Positions 1 to 6,526 of a DNA stretch of 10,000 nt are shown one piece after another (position 1 is the stretch's first letter; each line of letters begins with the position of its first letter). The stretch is from positions 1-10,000 of the forward strand of contig JAIWOH010000056.1 in assembly GCA_020216985.1 (NCBI GenBank), read 5' to 3'. A program made the position numbers and the translations under genes. The notes beneath the pieces were generated by a model that was not told where the DNA came from, ran no database searches, and saw nothing but the letters and a program-made list of their open reading frames with translations. The DNA is from Nitrospira sp. (GTDB lineage: Bacteria > Nitrospirota > Nitrospiria > Nitrospirales > Nitrospiraceae).

Positions 1-747
1 GTGGTCCCGACTTTCCATGAGAATCCGAGAACCGTCCCGCCCGCAGACGACCAATTCGGCTTCTCCCGCCGGTTCAGATCCATTGACGGACACGAGACCG
101 AACGGCACAAACAGAGCGGCGGAATGGCCTTCTGGCAACACCAGGTCCCATTGAGAGCCGGCGGCAAGCCGGACATCGTACAATTCGATTGGCGTGAAGG
201 TGCGGGCCGGGCCCCGGCGTCCTTCATAGGATCCGGCAATCACGCGCACGTGTCCCGGCCCCTGATCCAGTTCGACCACTGGAATGTCCTCCTTGAGGAT
301 CGTTTGGTAGTTGGGGGCCGTCATCTTGTGGACTCTCGGCAAATTCACCCACAGTTGAATCGCATGCAAGGTCCCACCCTGTTTCGCCCAACTTCGCTCG
401 TGCATTTCTTCATGAACGACCCCCGATCCGGCCGTCATCCACTGGACGTCGCCCGGTCCGATCACCCCGGCATGGCCCGCCGAGTCCCGGTGCGCCACGA
501 CTCCTTCGTACAGGATGGTCACCGTCTCGAACCCTCGGTGCGGATGTTCGCCGACGCCGCGAGGCCGCTCCGTGGAATCAAAGTAGTGCGGGCCGGCGTA
601 ATCCAGCATCAGGAAGGGATCGACAACCCGATCCAGGTCGTTGCTCGGAAAGAGATTGCGCACGGGAAATCCATCGCCGACCATGTACGTCGAACCAGGC
701 CGGTACAGCCCCACGACTGTTTTCCGCACTGTCGTTCCGACAACCAT
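1..747 (-). CDS. Pirin family protein (C-terminus beyond window edge)
   Basis: Pirins are bicupin iron proteins; bacterial members include quercetin 2,3-dioxygenases and regulators of central metabolism, and they are cytosolic. 249 codons are visible and the frame is open through base 1, so the C-terminal end is missing. The N-terminal cupin carries the pirin metal site: His68 and His70 in HPHRGFET (68-75), and His112 and Glu114 in VVHEEMH. The segment GDVQWMTAGSGVVHEEMHE (99-117) is a family hallmark. The start is the ATG at 745-747, preceded by a strong ribosome site AGGAGG (753-758 on the plus strand). It lies 48 bases downstream of the NmrA-type gene on the same strand, so the two are probably cotranscribed. 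The family call is firm; the substrate (quercetin or another aromatic) cannot be read from the sequence. Confidence 0.93.
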   Translation of the reverse strand, partial: MVVGTTVRKTVVGLYRPGSTYMVGDGFPVRNLFPSNDLDRVVDPFLMLDYAGPHYFDSTERPRGVGEHPHRGFETVTILYEGVVAHRDSAGHAGVIGPGDVQWMTAGSGVVHEEMHERSWAKQGGTLHAIQLWVNLPRVHKMTAPNYQTILKEDIPVVELDQGPGHVRVIAGSYEGRRGPARTFTPIELYDVRLAAGSQWDLVLPEGHSAALFVPFGLVSVNGSEPAGEAELVVCGRDGSRILMESRDH

Positions 748-795
748 TGCTGCCTCCTTTCCCTCACCAGGATCCCACACCAGCCACAGAGGAGC

Positions 796-1653
796 TCACA
801 CCATGTTCCGCAACGCTTCCCGCAACGTGACAGTGCCTCGCACCACTTCGGCCGGCCTTTCATAGCCGATGGTACCCTTCGCGAAGGAGGTGTACATTTC
901 CTCGAACAACCGCGCCGCCTCGTTCGAAAACCCAAACGACGTGAATGCCGGCACCACCGAACTCAAGGGTTCGAGCTTCGCCGTGACGACCTTGCCGAGG
1001 AGTTCGCCCAAGAGTACCGCTATCTGATCGGGACTATAGTCTTCCGGTCCAGCCAGTTCGAGCAGCTTCTGGCCAGTTCCACCGGCCAGAAGCTGCTCCG
1101 CCGCAATGCGACCGATGTCTTGAGTCGAAATCATGGGAATCTTGGCGGATGGCTCAATGAACGTCGGCAACACCCCCTGAGTCTTGGCGAGACCGATACC
1201 GGGTGCCCAGTTGTCCATGAAATAGCAGGGCCGCAAGATCGTGATGTTCTGCACCACGGCGCTCAATCGTTGTTCTCCATGACGAGCTGCGCGAATGGGA
1301 CCGGTCCCCTCGGCAATGTGGGCGCCGACAGACGAGAGAAAAACGACGTGAGGCTTGCCGCTCGCAGCCAGAGCCTCCGCAGCCAGATCCATCGTGCACC
1401 GCTGCTCCTCGAGCCACGCTTGCGCCTGATAATTCGGCGGCACCAACAGATAGACGCCCCTTGCCCCTTCAAAAGCCTTGGCCATGGCCTTGACATCCTG
1501 GTAGGCGGCCACCGCCACATCCGCTCCCTTGGCTTTCCAGGCAGCACCTTTGTCGGCCGACCGTACCACCACTCGAACCGGCTGTCCACGGCGCAACAAC
1601 GTCTCCGCAGCCGCCGAACCGGTATGCCCTGTTGCTCCAACAACGACGAACAT
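796..1653 (-). CDS. NmrA-family NAD(P)-binding oxidoreductase (atypical SDR)
   Basis: A 285-residue Rossmann-fold protein. It has the dinucleotide motif GATGHTG at 6-12, an acidic/basic cofactor region after beta-2 (VVVRSADKG, 28-36; the Arg suggests NADP preference), the LSSVGAH strand end at 106-112, and RPCYFMDNW at 141-149. The classical SDR YxxxK pair is absent, as is usual for NmrA/HSCARG and quinone-reductase-like (YtfG) proteins. Such proteins act as NADPH sensors or NADPH:quinone reductases. I chose the ATG at 1651-1653, which has GGGAGG about 9 bases upstream; the frame stays open to an ATG at 1734, but that extension has no family sequence and includes the leader hairpin. It is the first gene of a probable operon with the pirin. 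A perfect 15-bp inverted repeat lies inside codons 186-198. The exact substrate is unknown. Confidence 0.9.
   Translation of the reverse strand: MFVVVGATGHTGSAAAETLLRRGQPVRVVVRSADKGAAWKAKGADVAVAAYQDVKAMAKAFEGARGVYLLVPPNYQAQAWLEEQRCTMDLAAEALAASGKPHVVFLSSVGAHIAEGTGPIRAARHGEQRLSAVVQNITILRPCYFMDNWAPGIGLAKTQGVLPTFIEPSAKIPMISTQDIGRIAAEQLLAGGTGQKLLELAGPEDYSPDQIAVLLGELLGKVVTAKLEPLSSVVPAFTSFGFSNEAARLFEEMYTSFAKGTIGYERPAEVVRGTVTLREALRNMV
1060..1098. repeat. Perfect 15-bp inverted repeat with 9-base spacer inside the NmrA-type gene
   Basis: The left arm is 1060-1074 (GAGCAGCTTCTGGCC) and the right arm 1084-1098 is its exact reverse complement, with spacer AGTTCCACC at 1075-1083. On the coding strand each arm is exactly five codons (EQLLA and GQKLL) and the spacer is three (GGT), all in phase. 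In mRNA it would form a strong GC-rich hairpin in mid-gene. There is no T-tract, so it is not an intrinsic terminator. Confidence 0.9.
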
Positions 1654-1679
1654 CGTGTGTCCTCCCTTCTGTGTCGGCG

Positions 1680-1708
1680 GGCACGGTCGGCTTCGCACCG
1701 ACCGTGCC
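1680..1708 (-). promoter_or_regulatory. Leader hairpin upstream of NmrA-pirin operon
   Basis: A perfect 11-bp inverted repeat: GGCACGGTCGG at 1680-1690, loop CTTCGCA, and the exact complement at 1698-1708. It lies between the predicted promoter (1778-1805) and the NmrA start codon (1653), ending 26 bases before the start codon, so it would fold in the 5' leader (about 118 nt). No U-run follows it on the minus strand, so it is not a plain intrinsic terminator. It may stabilise the mRNA, pace translation, or be part of an attenuator. The repeat itself is certain; its role is inferred. Confidence 0.6.
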
Positions 1709-1777
1709 TCATCAAATGGAACCATGCCGGTCATGCTACACCTTCATCAGGCGGCAGACCAACCGCATGAGGTCAGT

Positions 1778-1805
1778 ATAATAGTACTAACTAGAACTAT
1801 GTCAA
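1778..1805 (-). promoter_or_regulatory. Sigma70-type promoter of the NmrA-pirin operon
   Basis: Reading the minus strand, there is a consensus -35 TTGACA (1800-1805), a 16-base spacer, and the -10 TATTAT (1778-1783; 5 of 6 to consensus) in an AT-rich island within GC-rich surroundings. Transcription would begin near 1771 and run into the NmrA-type gene. No other gene start uses this site on the minus strand before 1653. It is the best promoter match in the window. Confidence 0.7.
1782..1799. promoter_or_regulatory. Probable repressor operator in the promoter spacer
   Basis: The 18-base segment TAGTACTAACTAGAACTA is an imperfect inverted repeat (7 of 9 positions match between half-sites). It fills the -35/-10 spacer and overlaps the -10, an ideal position for a repressor. 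TAGT/ACTA-type dyads are known for some HxlR/MarR regulators that sense quinones or electrophiles, which would fit the downstream genes. No such regulator gene is present in this window, so the assignment is inference. Confidence 0.5.
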
Positions 1806-1913
1806 GGAAGAAAGTGGCCGAATGGCGATCTGAAAACTATTTGACGGGAAGGGAAATTCGATGCGTGGCCGGCAGGATCTCTGGAATTTGAACGGTACGG
1901 CCGAAGCCCTTTT

Positions 1914-2348
1914 CTACTGCCACCCTCCGACTTCGTGACCCTTTTCCTTGAGACAGTGCGTCATCGCGTCGGCATACGGAGGGTCCGGCACCAAGGGCTT
2001 ATAGGCGCCGCCGGCTAGACCGACGGCCAATCCCAATCCGGCGCCGCTCGCCGCCCCGATCGCCACCCCGGCAAGACCGCCGATCATGCCGGCCGACGCC
2101 CCCATGGCGCCGCCGAGCGTCACACCAAGCACGGCGCCGGTCGCGGCATTGGCGCCTTGGTACGCGCCAGGACGAAGTCCTTCATGCTCGACCTGTTTTC
2201 GGCAGGCAGCCACATCTTCCTGCGCCTGTTGTTTCCCGTAAAACAGCAGTCGTTTGGTCGGGCGCAACATCGGCTCCGGCGCGGCACAGGCCGTAAGCCA
2301 CGACATCAAAAGAAGGATCACCAAGAAAGTAGACGGGTTTTTCCTCAC
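1914..2348 (-). CDS. Glycine-zipper lipoprotein, copy 1
   Basis: A 144-residue envelope protein of unknown role. A basic N-terminus and hydrophobic segment (8-18) lead to the lipobox LTAC with Cys21 as the lipidation site. The +2 residue is Ala, so it is predicted to go to the outer membrane. Residues 65-115 are Gly/Ala-rich with repeated GxxxG spacing (a glycine-zipper segment that could insert in a membrane). Cys49 and Cys132 flank it and could form a disulfide. The start is GTG at 2346-2348; an in-frame stop lies four codons upstream, so no ATG start is possible, and the ribosome site is weak. The C-terminus CLKEKGHEVGGWQ matches that of the neighbouring lipoprotein (2507-2944), so the two are tandem paralogues. 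The lipoprotein call is good; function is not known. Confidence 0.82.
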   Translation of the reverse strand: MRKNPSTFLVILLLMSWLTACAAPEPMLRPTKRLLFYGKQQAQEDVAACRKQVEHEGLRPGAYQGANAATGAVLGVTLGGAMGASAGMIGGLAGVAIGAASGAGLGLAVGLAGGAYKPLVPDPPYADAMTHCLKEKGHEVGGWQ

Positions 2349-2506
2349 CAGTTCAGCTTACCCGACGAACGGACATAAGCCGAACACATTCCATTTTCCA
2401 TCCCGCCCCTGTTTCCCGTATTTGATGAATGGCCGTATCCCCCTGTCGCTTGGTCCCTTGACCGTCGGTATGGCGAGACCGACATGCGACCGTCACTGGT
2501 TTTTCT

Positions 2507-2944
2507 TCACTGCCAGCCGCTCACTTCATATCCCTTCTCTTGCAGACAGCGGTTGACGAAGTTCTTGTAGGCGGGCGCCGGCTCTGACGAACGAGACCCA
2601 AGCGAGAACAGCCCGCTCAGAAATCCCCACGTCGCGCCGCTTGCCGCCCCGATCATCGACCCCCTGCCCGCTGAGCCGGAGATTGCCCCTCCGACAGCAC
2701 CGCTGGCTGCTCCAACGGCGGCTCCCATGGCCGTCCGCTTGGCTACTTCCCCCCCTTTCCCACTTCCCTCCTCTGCACCGGCCGCTTCGGCTTCGTCCCG
2801 ACAGGCCTCAATATCCTGCTCCGCCGCCTCTCTGCCGACCGATTGGAGATGAGCATTGGGATACAGAACCGGTTTTGCCGTCGAGCAGGCCGCAAGAAGA
2901 ACGACGCCCGTTGCAATCCAGAGCCCCTTGCCTATTCTTGTCAT
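2507..2944 (-). CDS. Glycine-zipper lipoprotein, copy 2
   Basis: A 145-residue paralogue of the protein at 1914-2348. The signal peptide is residues 1-19, with lipobox LAAC, Cys20, and Ser at +2 (outer-membrane sorting). A conserved block follows (AAEQDIEACRDEAEAAG, 40-56, compared with AQEDVAACRKQ in copy 1), then a Gly/Ala-rich zipper at 73-108 and the C-terminal CLQEKGYEVSGWQ. Cys48 and Cys133 match the Cys pair of copy 1. The ATG at 2942-2944 lies 7 bases past the stop of the DUF167 gene, and its ribosome site (AAGGAAAGGG) is formed by the last codons of that gene, so it is probably cotranscribed and coupled to it. Codons for Ala/Gly make the gene compositionally simple, but both paralogues conserve flanking blocks, which supports real coding. 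Confidence 0.84.
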   Translation of the reverse strand: MTRIGKGLWIATGVVLLAACSTAKPVLYPNAHLQSVGREAAEQDIEACRDEAEAAGAEEGSGKGGEVAKRTAMGAAVGAASGAVGGAISGSAGRGSMIGAASGATWGFLSGLFSLGSRSSEPAPAYKNFVNRCLQEKGYEVSGWQ

Positions 2945-2951
2945 AGTGTGA

Positions 2952-3266
2952 TCATCCCTTTCCTTGCGGCGAGGCCAATCGAGCCAGCACCCACTCGGCG
3001 GACACCCCGGCGAGGTTTACTCGCTTCTGCCTGCTCGTCGCCCCGCTCTGAATGGAAACGCGACTCCGCGGAATGTCGCACCGTTCGGCCAAAAATCGGA
3101 TCAGCTCGGCATTCGCCGAGCCATCCACCGGAGGAGCGGCCACACGAATTTTGACGGCGTCACCCTGCAAGCCGACAAACTCGGTACGGCTCGCCTTGGG
3201 TTGAATGTAAACCCGAACCGTCACCCGGTCTTTGCTTTCCAAGGCAACGGCGCGACGGATATCCAT
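2952..3266 (-). CDS. DUF167 / YggU family protein
   Basis: A 104-residue small cytosolic protein of unknown biochemical function, widespread in bacteria, archaea and eukaryotes. It shows the family signature in order: VYIQPKASRTEFVG (19-32), the PPVDGSANAELIRFLA block (45-60), and GATSRQKRV (75-83). Length and N-terminus agree with the E. coli YggU type (about 100 residues). The start is ATG 3264-3266; no clear ribosome site is visible, and the gene begins 20 bases after the CbbQ-type stop, so translation may depend on coupling. In many bacteria this family sits beside yggT or cell-division genes; here it is between an AAA+ ATPase and a lipoprotein, which gives no hint of function. Confidence 0.9.
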   Translation of the reverse strand: MDIRRAVALESKDRVTVRVYIQPKASRTEFVGLQGDAVKIRVAAPPVDGSANAELIRFLAERCDIPRSRVSIQSGATSRQKRVNLAGVSAEWVLARLASPQGKG

Positions 3267-3286
3267 GAAGAACGGCCGTGGGTGCG

Positions 3287-4102
3287 TTAAAAGATCGCTT
3301 TCGCCAATTCTAGAATGCTGCGCTGCATATCCGGATCGTCGGTGATCGGGCGAGCGATCGCCGCGGCGCAGGCCTGTTCCGCCGGCACGCCCTGTTTCAT
3401 CAACAGACCGGCGTAGATCAACAACCTGGTGCTGACTCCTTCTTCGAGTCCATGGTTTTTGAGATTGCGGACCTTGCCGCCGAGTTTCACCAGACGCTCG
3501 GCAATCTCCCGATCGATTCCCACCTCCCGTTGGACCACCGAGGTTTCAATGTCCGACGGAGGATAATCGAACTCGATCGCCATGAACCGCTGCTTCGTGC
3601 TTTGCTTGAGATCCTTGAGCGCACTCTGATAGCCGGGATTGTAGGAAATCACGAGCATGAACTCGTCGGCGGCTTCGACAAGCTGGCCCTTTTTCTCGAT
3701 CGGCAAGACCCGGCGGTCGTCGCCCAAGGGATGGATGATGACGGTCGTATCCTTCCGGGCCTCCACCACTTCATCGAGGTAGACGATCGCGCCGTGCTTG
3801 ACGCCGATCGTCAGCGGGCCGTCCATCCACACGGTTTCTTGTCCTTGGAGCAGATAGCGTCCGACGAGATCGGAGGCCGTAAGGTCCTCATGGCAAGCGA
3901 CCGTGATCAATGGGCGTCCCAGCCGATATGCCATGTGCTGCACGAATCGGGTCTTGCCGCATCCCGTCGGCCCCTTGAGCATCACGGCCATTTTGTTGCG
4001 CGCCGCGATGCCAAAGAGACCGATCTCGCCGCGAACCTCGACATAGAAGGGTTCCCGCTCGATCCGGTAACGGCCGATATCAATTTCCCGTCCCGATGAC
4101 AT
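3287..4102 (-). CDS. CbbQ/NirQ/NorQ-type AAA+ ATPase (MoxR clade)
   Basis: A 271-residue ATPase of the family that remodels or activates metalloenzymes (Rubisco activase CbbQ, nitric oxide reductase factor NorQ), normally with a VWA-domain partner CbbO/NorD. Visible motifs are Walker A GPTGCGKT (44-51), Walker B IVYLDE (106-111), sensor-1 Asn155 in SYNPGYQ, and Arg172 in STKQRF as the likely arginine finger. The CbbQ C-terminal domain runs from about 188 to 271. Full family length is present. The start is ATG 4100-4102; the ribosome site is weak. The preceding kinase gene ends 111 bases upstream and no terminator is visible between them. No CbbO/NorD partner and no Rubisco or NO-reductase gene is in the window, so the client cannot be named. 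Confidence 0.92.
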   Translation of the reverse strand: MSSGREIDIGRYRIEREPFYVEVRGEIGLFGIAARNKMAVMLKGPTGCGKTRFVQHMAYRLGRPLITVACHEDLTASDLVGRYLLQGQETVWMDGPLTIGVKHGAIVYLDEVVEARKDTTVIIHPLGDDRRVLPIEKKGQLVEAADEFMLVISYNPGYQSALKDLKQSTKQRFMAIEFDYPPSDIETSVVQREVGIDREIAERLVKLGGKVRNLKNHGLEEGVSTRLLIYAGLLMKQGVPAEQACAAAIARPITDDPDMQRSILELAKAIF

Positions 4103-4213
4103 ATGTCAAACTTTTCGGCCTGTGAAGACGGCTTCGTTCATTTCCTCTATCAATTGCAGACTCACGATAAACAGAACGACGCGGGAAGATCAAGCGCAAG
4201 CCGAAAGAGGTTG

Positions 4214-6526
4214 CTACGCAACGTTGGCCCGATCCAGCACTTCTCTCACCTTTTGAGCCAGATTGACCGGAGTAAACGGCTTTTGGAGAAAATTGGTCTC
4301 CAGGTTGACTTCGCCCTTCTTAAAGACCGGATGATCGGGATAGCCGGACATATACAGCACCTTGGCCTCCGGTCGCAGTTCCGCCAGTTTGTCGGCCACT
4401 TCCGGCCCGCTCATTTGCGGCATCACGACGTCGGTGATCAAGAGATGAATCGGCCCCACGTGTTTGGTCCCGACCAGCAGCGCCTCGATACCGTGTCGAG
4501 CCACCAGCACGTGATAGCCGTTCATCCGCAAAGTCTCCTGCACGAGGCCACGGACACCCGGGTCGTCTTCCACCAACAAAATCGTTTCGTGTCCCCGCTC
4601 TCCCCCGACTCCCTGCTGAGGTGATTCACTTTCCTGGGCGCCTTCGACCAGGCGCGGAAAGAAGATCGTGCAGGTCGTCCCCCGCCCCGGTTCGCTCTCG
4701 ATTCCAATGAGACCTCCGCTCTGCCTCACGATGCCGTACACCGTCGAGAGCCCGAGCCCCGTTCCCTTTCCGCTTTCCTTGGTCGTGAAAAACGGCTCGA
4801 ATAAATGGGCCTGCACTTCCTCGCTCATGCCGTGACCGGAGTCTTTGATCGCCAGCATCACGTACGCGCCTTCCTCCAGCGTGACTTTTCCCCGGCGCGT
4901 TTCTTTGGCCACCGTGACGTTTCGAGTCTCGATCGTGAGCCGGCCTCCGGTCGGCATGGCATCCCGCGCGTTGACGGCCAGGTTCATGATGACCTGCTCG
5001 ATCTGTCCCGGATCGGCCTTGATCGGCCAGACCTCTTCCTCAAGATCCGTCCAGACCTCGATGATATCCTCGCCGACCAGACGTCGCAGCATACCATCCA
5101 TGTTCTTGATGACGGCGTTCAGGTCGACGACCTTCGCCGACACGATTTGGCGCCGACTGAACGCCAACAACTGTTTTGTGAGCCCGGCGGCCCGATCCGC
5201 TGCTTTCTTCACTTCCTCCATGTCCCGGCGCATGGGATCGCCCTGCGGAAGGCGGGTCAAAATCAATTCGCTGTATCCCCGGATGACCGTAAGCAAGTTG
5301 TTAAAATCATGCGCGACGCCGCCGGCCAGCCGGCCGATCGCTTCCATTTTCTGCGATTGCCGCAATTGCGCCTCCGTCTGACGCAGCGCATCCTCGGCCC
5401 TCGCACGCTCGCAGAACTGCCCGATTTTGAGACCGATGTCCGCCATCATCTTGAGCAGTTCGTCATCGGGCTCCTGGACGTGACGGCTGAAAAATTCCAT
5501 CACGCCCTCGACTTCGCCGCAAACGCGAATCGGAAACCCCACGGCTCCATGAAGCCCCGCTTGCGTCGCCTCGGCGGATCGGAGAACGGTGGCGTCGGTC
5601 ATCATATCCCTGACCCAAATCGGAAATCCCTTTTCCCAAATCCGGCCTGGAACCCCTTCGCCCCGTTGAAAGATCAGCCCTTCCGTTGCCTTGACGAATT
5701 CCTGGGGATCGCACGACGGGGCTCTCCACTGATGGAGAGGGCGCAAGACTCCCGACTGTGCGTCCACCTTCCAAAAGAAACCCAGGTCCCATTCCAAGCT
5801 GCCGCCGACCGCCTCCATAATCTGTGGAACGGCCTCTTGAAGGGAGGTAGCCACGCTCAGCACACGGGTGACGGCATATTGCGCAGCAAGACGCCGCTCG
5901 GCCTTGCGGCGGTCCGTAATATCGCGAATGAACGCGCTGAAGATATACGATTCGCCGATGCGAGCCGGCGACACCGACAATTCGACCGGAAAATCCCGGC
6001 CGCTCTTGTGCCGGGCCATGATCTCGATGCGGCGATTCAAGATCGGCCCGACACCGGTTTGGAGATAGTGCCGCAACCCCTGTTTATGCGCCTCACGGAC
6101 GGCCGGCGGAATGACCGTGTCGGCGAGCGATCGTCCCACCGCCTCTTCCCTCGTCCAGCCGAAAATGGCCGTCGCTTGGGCGTTCCAATCCGTCACGACG
6201 CCGGCGGAGTCGATGATGATCACCGCATCCAGCGCCGTTTCGATGATCGCCTGATTCCGTTCCTGACTTTGCAAAAGCGCCGTCTCGGCGGTCCGCGCCC
6301 AGGCGACCTCTTGCTGCGCCAGACGGTACTCCGCGCGCACGCGAACGCCGGCCCAGACAAGCAGTGCCAACAACGGAAGCCAGATTGTCGCCCCAAGGCC
6401 GCGCACGGCATAGTCGACGAGAAACGTCCCGACGCCCAGCGCGACGACGACGGCCATCATCGGAAACGTCGGCCACCCTTTGCGTCGAGGCTCCGTCGAA
6501 GTTTGTGCGGTCGGATTGCGGCTCAT
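4214..6526 (-). CDS. Membrane hybrid sensor histidine kinase (PAS-GAF-HisKA-HATPase-REC)
   Basis: 770 residues. Two membrane segments (about 21-40 and 44-61) are joined by a very short loop, so no large periplasmic sensor exists and sensing is probably cytosolic. A PAS domain follows (about 88-207, ending in the typical IRDITDRRKAE), then a GAF domain (about 215-373) and a HisKA with phospho-acceptor His406 in GGVAHDFNNLL. The HATPase has an N-box at 515-525 (NLAVNARDAMP), G1 DSGHGM (562-567), and G2 GTGLGL (588-593). A C-terminal receiver has acidic Asp654/Asp655, phospho-acceptor Asp699 and Lys749. I chose the ATG at 6524-6526, which overlaps the upstream stop as ATGA, over an in-frame TTG at 6550. 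No separate response regulator with an output domain is nearby, so the phosphorelay target is unknown. Confidence 0.93.
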   Translation of the reverse strand: MSRNPTAQTSTEPRRKGWPTFPMMAVVVALGVGTFLVDYAVRGLGATIWLPLLALLVWAGVRVRAEYRLAQQEVAWARTAETALLQSQERNQAIIETALDAVIIIDSAGVVTDWNAQATAIFGWTREEAVGRSLADTVIPPAVREAHKQGLRHYLQTGVGPILNRRIEIMARHKSGRDFPVELSVSPARIGESYIFSAFIRDITDRRKAERRLAAQYAVTRVLSVATSLQEAVPQIMEAVGGSLEWDLGFFWKVDAQSGVLRPLHQWRAPSCDPQEFVKATEGLIFQRGEGVPGRIWEKGFPIWVRDMMTDATVLRSAEATQAGLHGAVGFPIRVCGEVEGVMEFFSRHVQEPDDELLKMMADIGLKIGQFCERARAEDALRQTEAQLRQSQKMEAIGRLAGGVAHDFNNLLTVIRGYSELILTRLPQGDPMRRDMEEVKKAADRAAGLTKQLLAFSRRQIVSAKVVDLNAVIKNMDGMLRRLVGEDIIEVWTDLEEEVWPIKADPGQIEQVIMNLAVNARDAMPTGGRLTIETRNVTVAKETRRGKVTLEEGAYVMLAIKDSGHGMSEEVQAHLFEPFFTTKESGKGTGLGLSTVYGIVRQSGGLIGIESEPGRGTTCTIFFPRLVEGAQESESPQQGVGGERGHETILLVEDDPGVRGLVQETLRMNGYHVLVARHGIEALLVGTKHVGPIHLLITDVVMPQMSGPEVADKLAELRPEAKVLYMSGYPDHPVFKKGEVNLETNFLQKPFTPVNLAQKVREVLDRANVA

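Noticed and set aside
1..1770. Plus-strand open frame of 589 codons opposite the pirin and NmrA-type genes
   Set aside because: Its translation is rich in Arg/His/Pro and shows no family motifs, while the opposite strand encodes two proteins with clear catalytic or cofactor motifs and good ribosome sites. It is an antisense shadow.
1799..1891. Small plus-strand ORF (30 codons, starting MSRKKVAEW) in the gap between the NmrA-type gene and lipoprotein copy 1
   Set aside because: There is no ribosome site, its ATG falls in the predicted operator/promoter of the opposite strand, and the peptide has no recognisable features.
2464..2483. Hairpin GTCGGT-8-ACCGAC just downstream of lipoprotein copy 2
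   Set aside because: Only 6 bp of stem with an 8-base loop and no T-run on either side, so I do not call it a terminator. The 158-base gap holds nothing else that I can support.
4103..4213. Search for a terminator or promoter between the kinase and the CbbQ-type gene
   Set aside because: No convincing stem plus T-tract and no good -35/-10 pair was seen, so it remains open whether the CbbQ-type gene is read through from the kinase operon.
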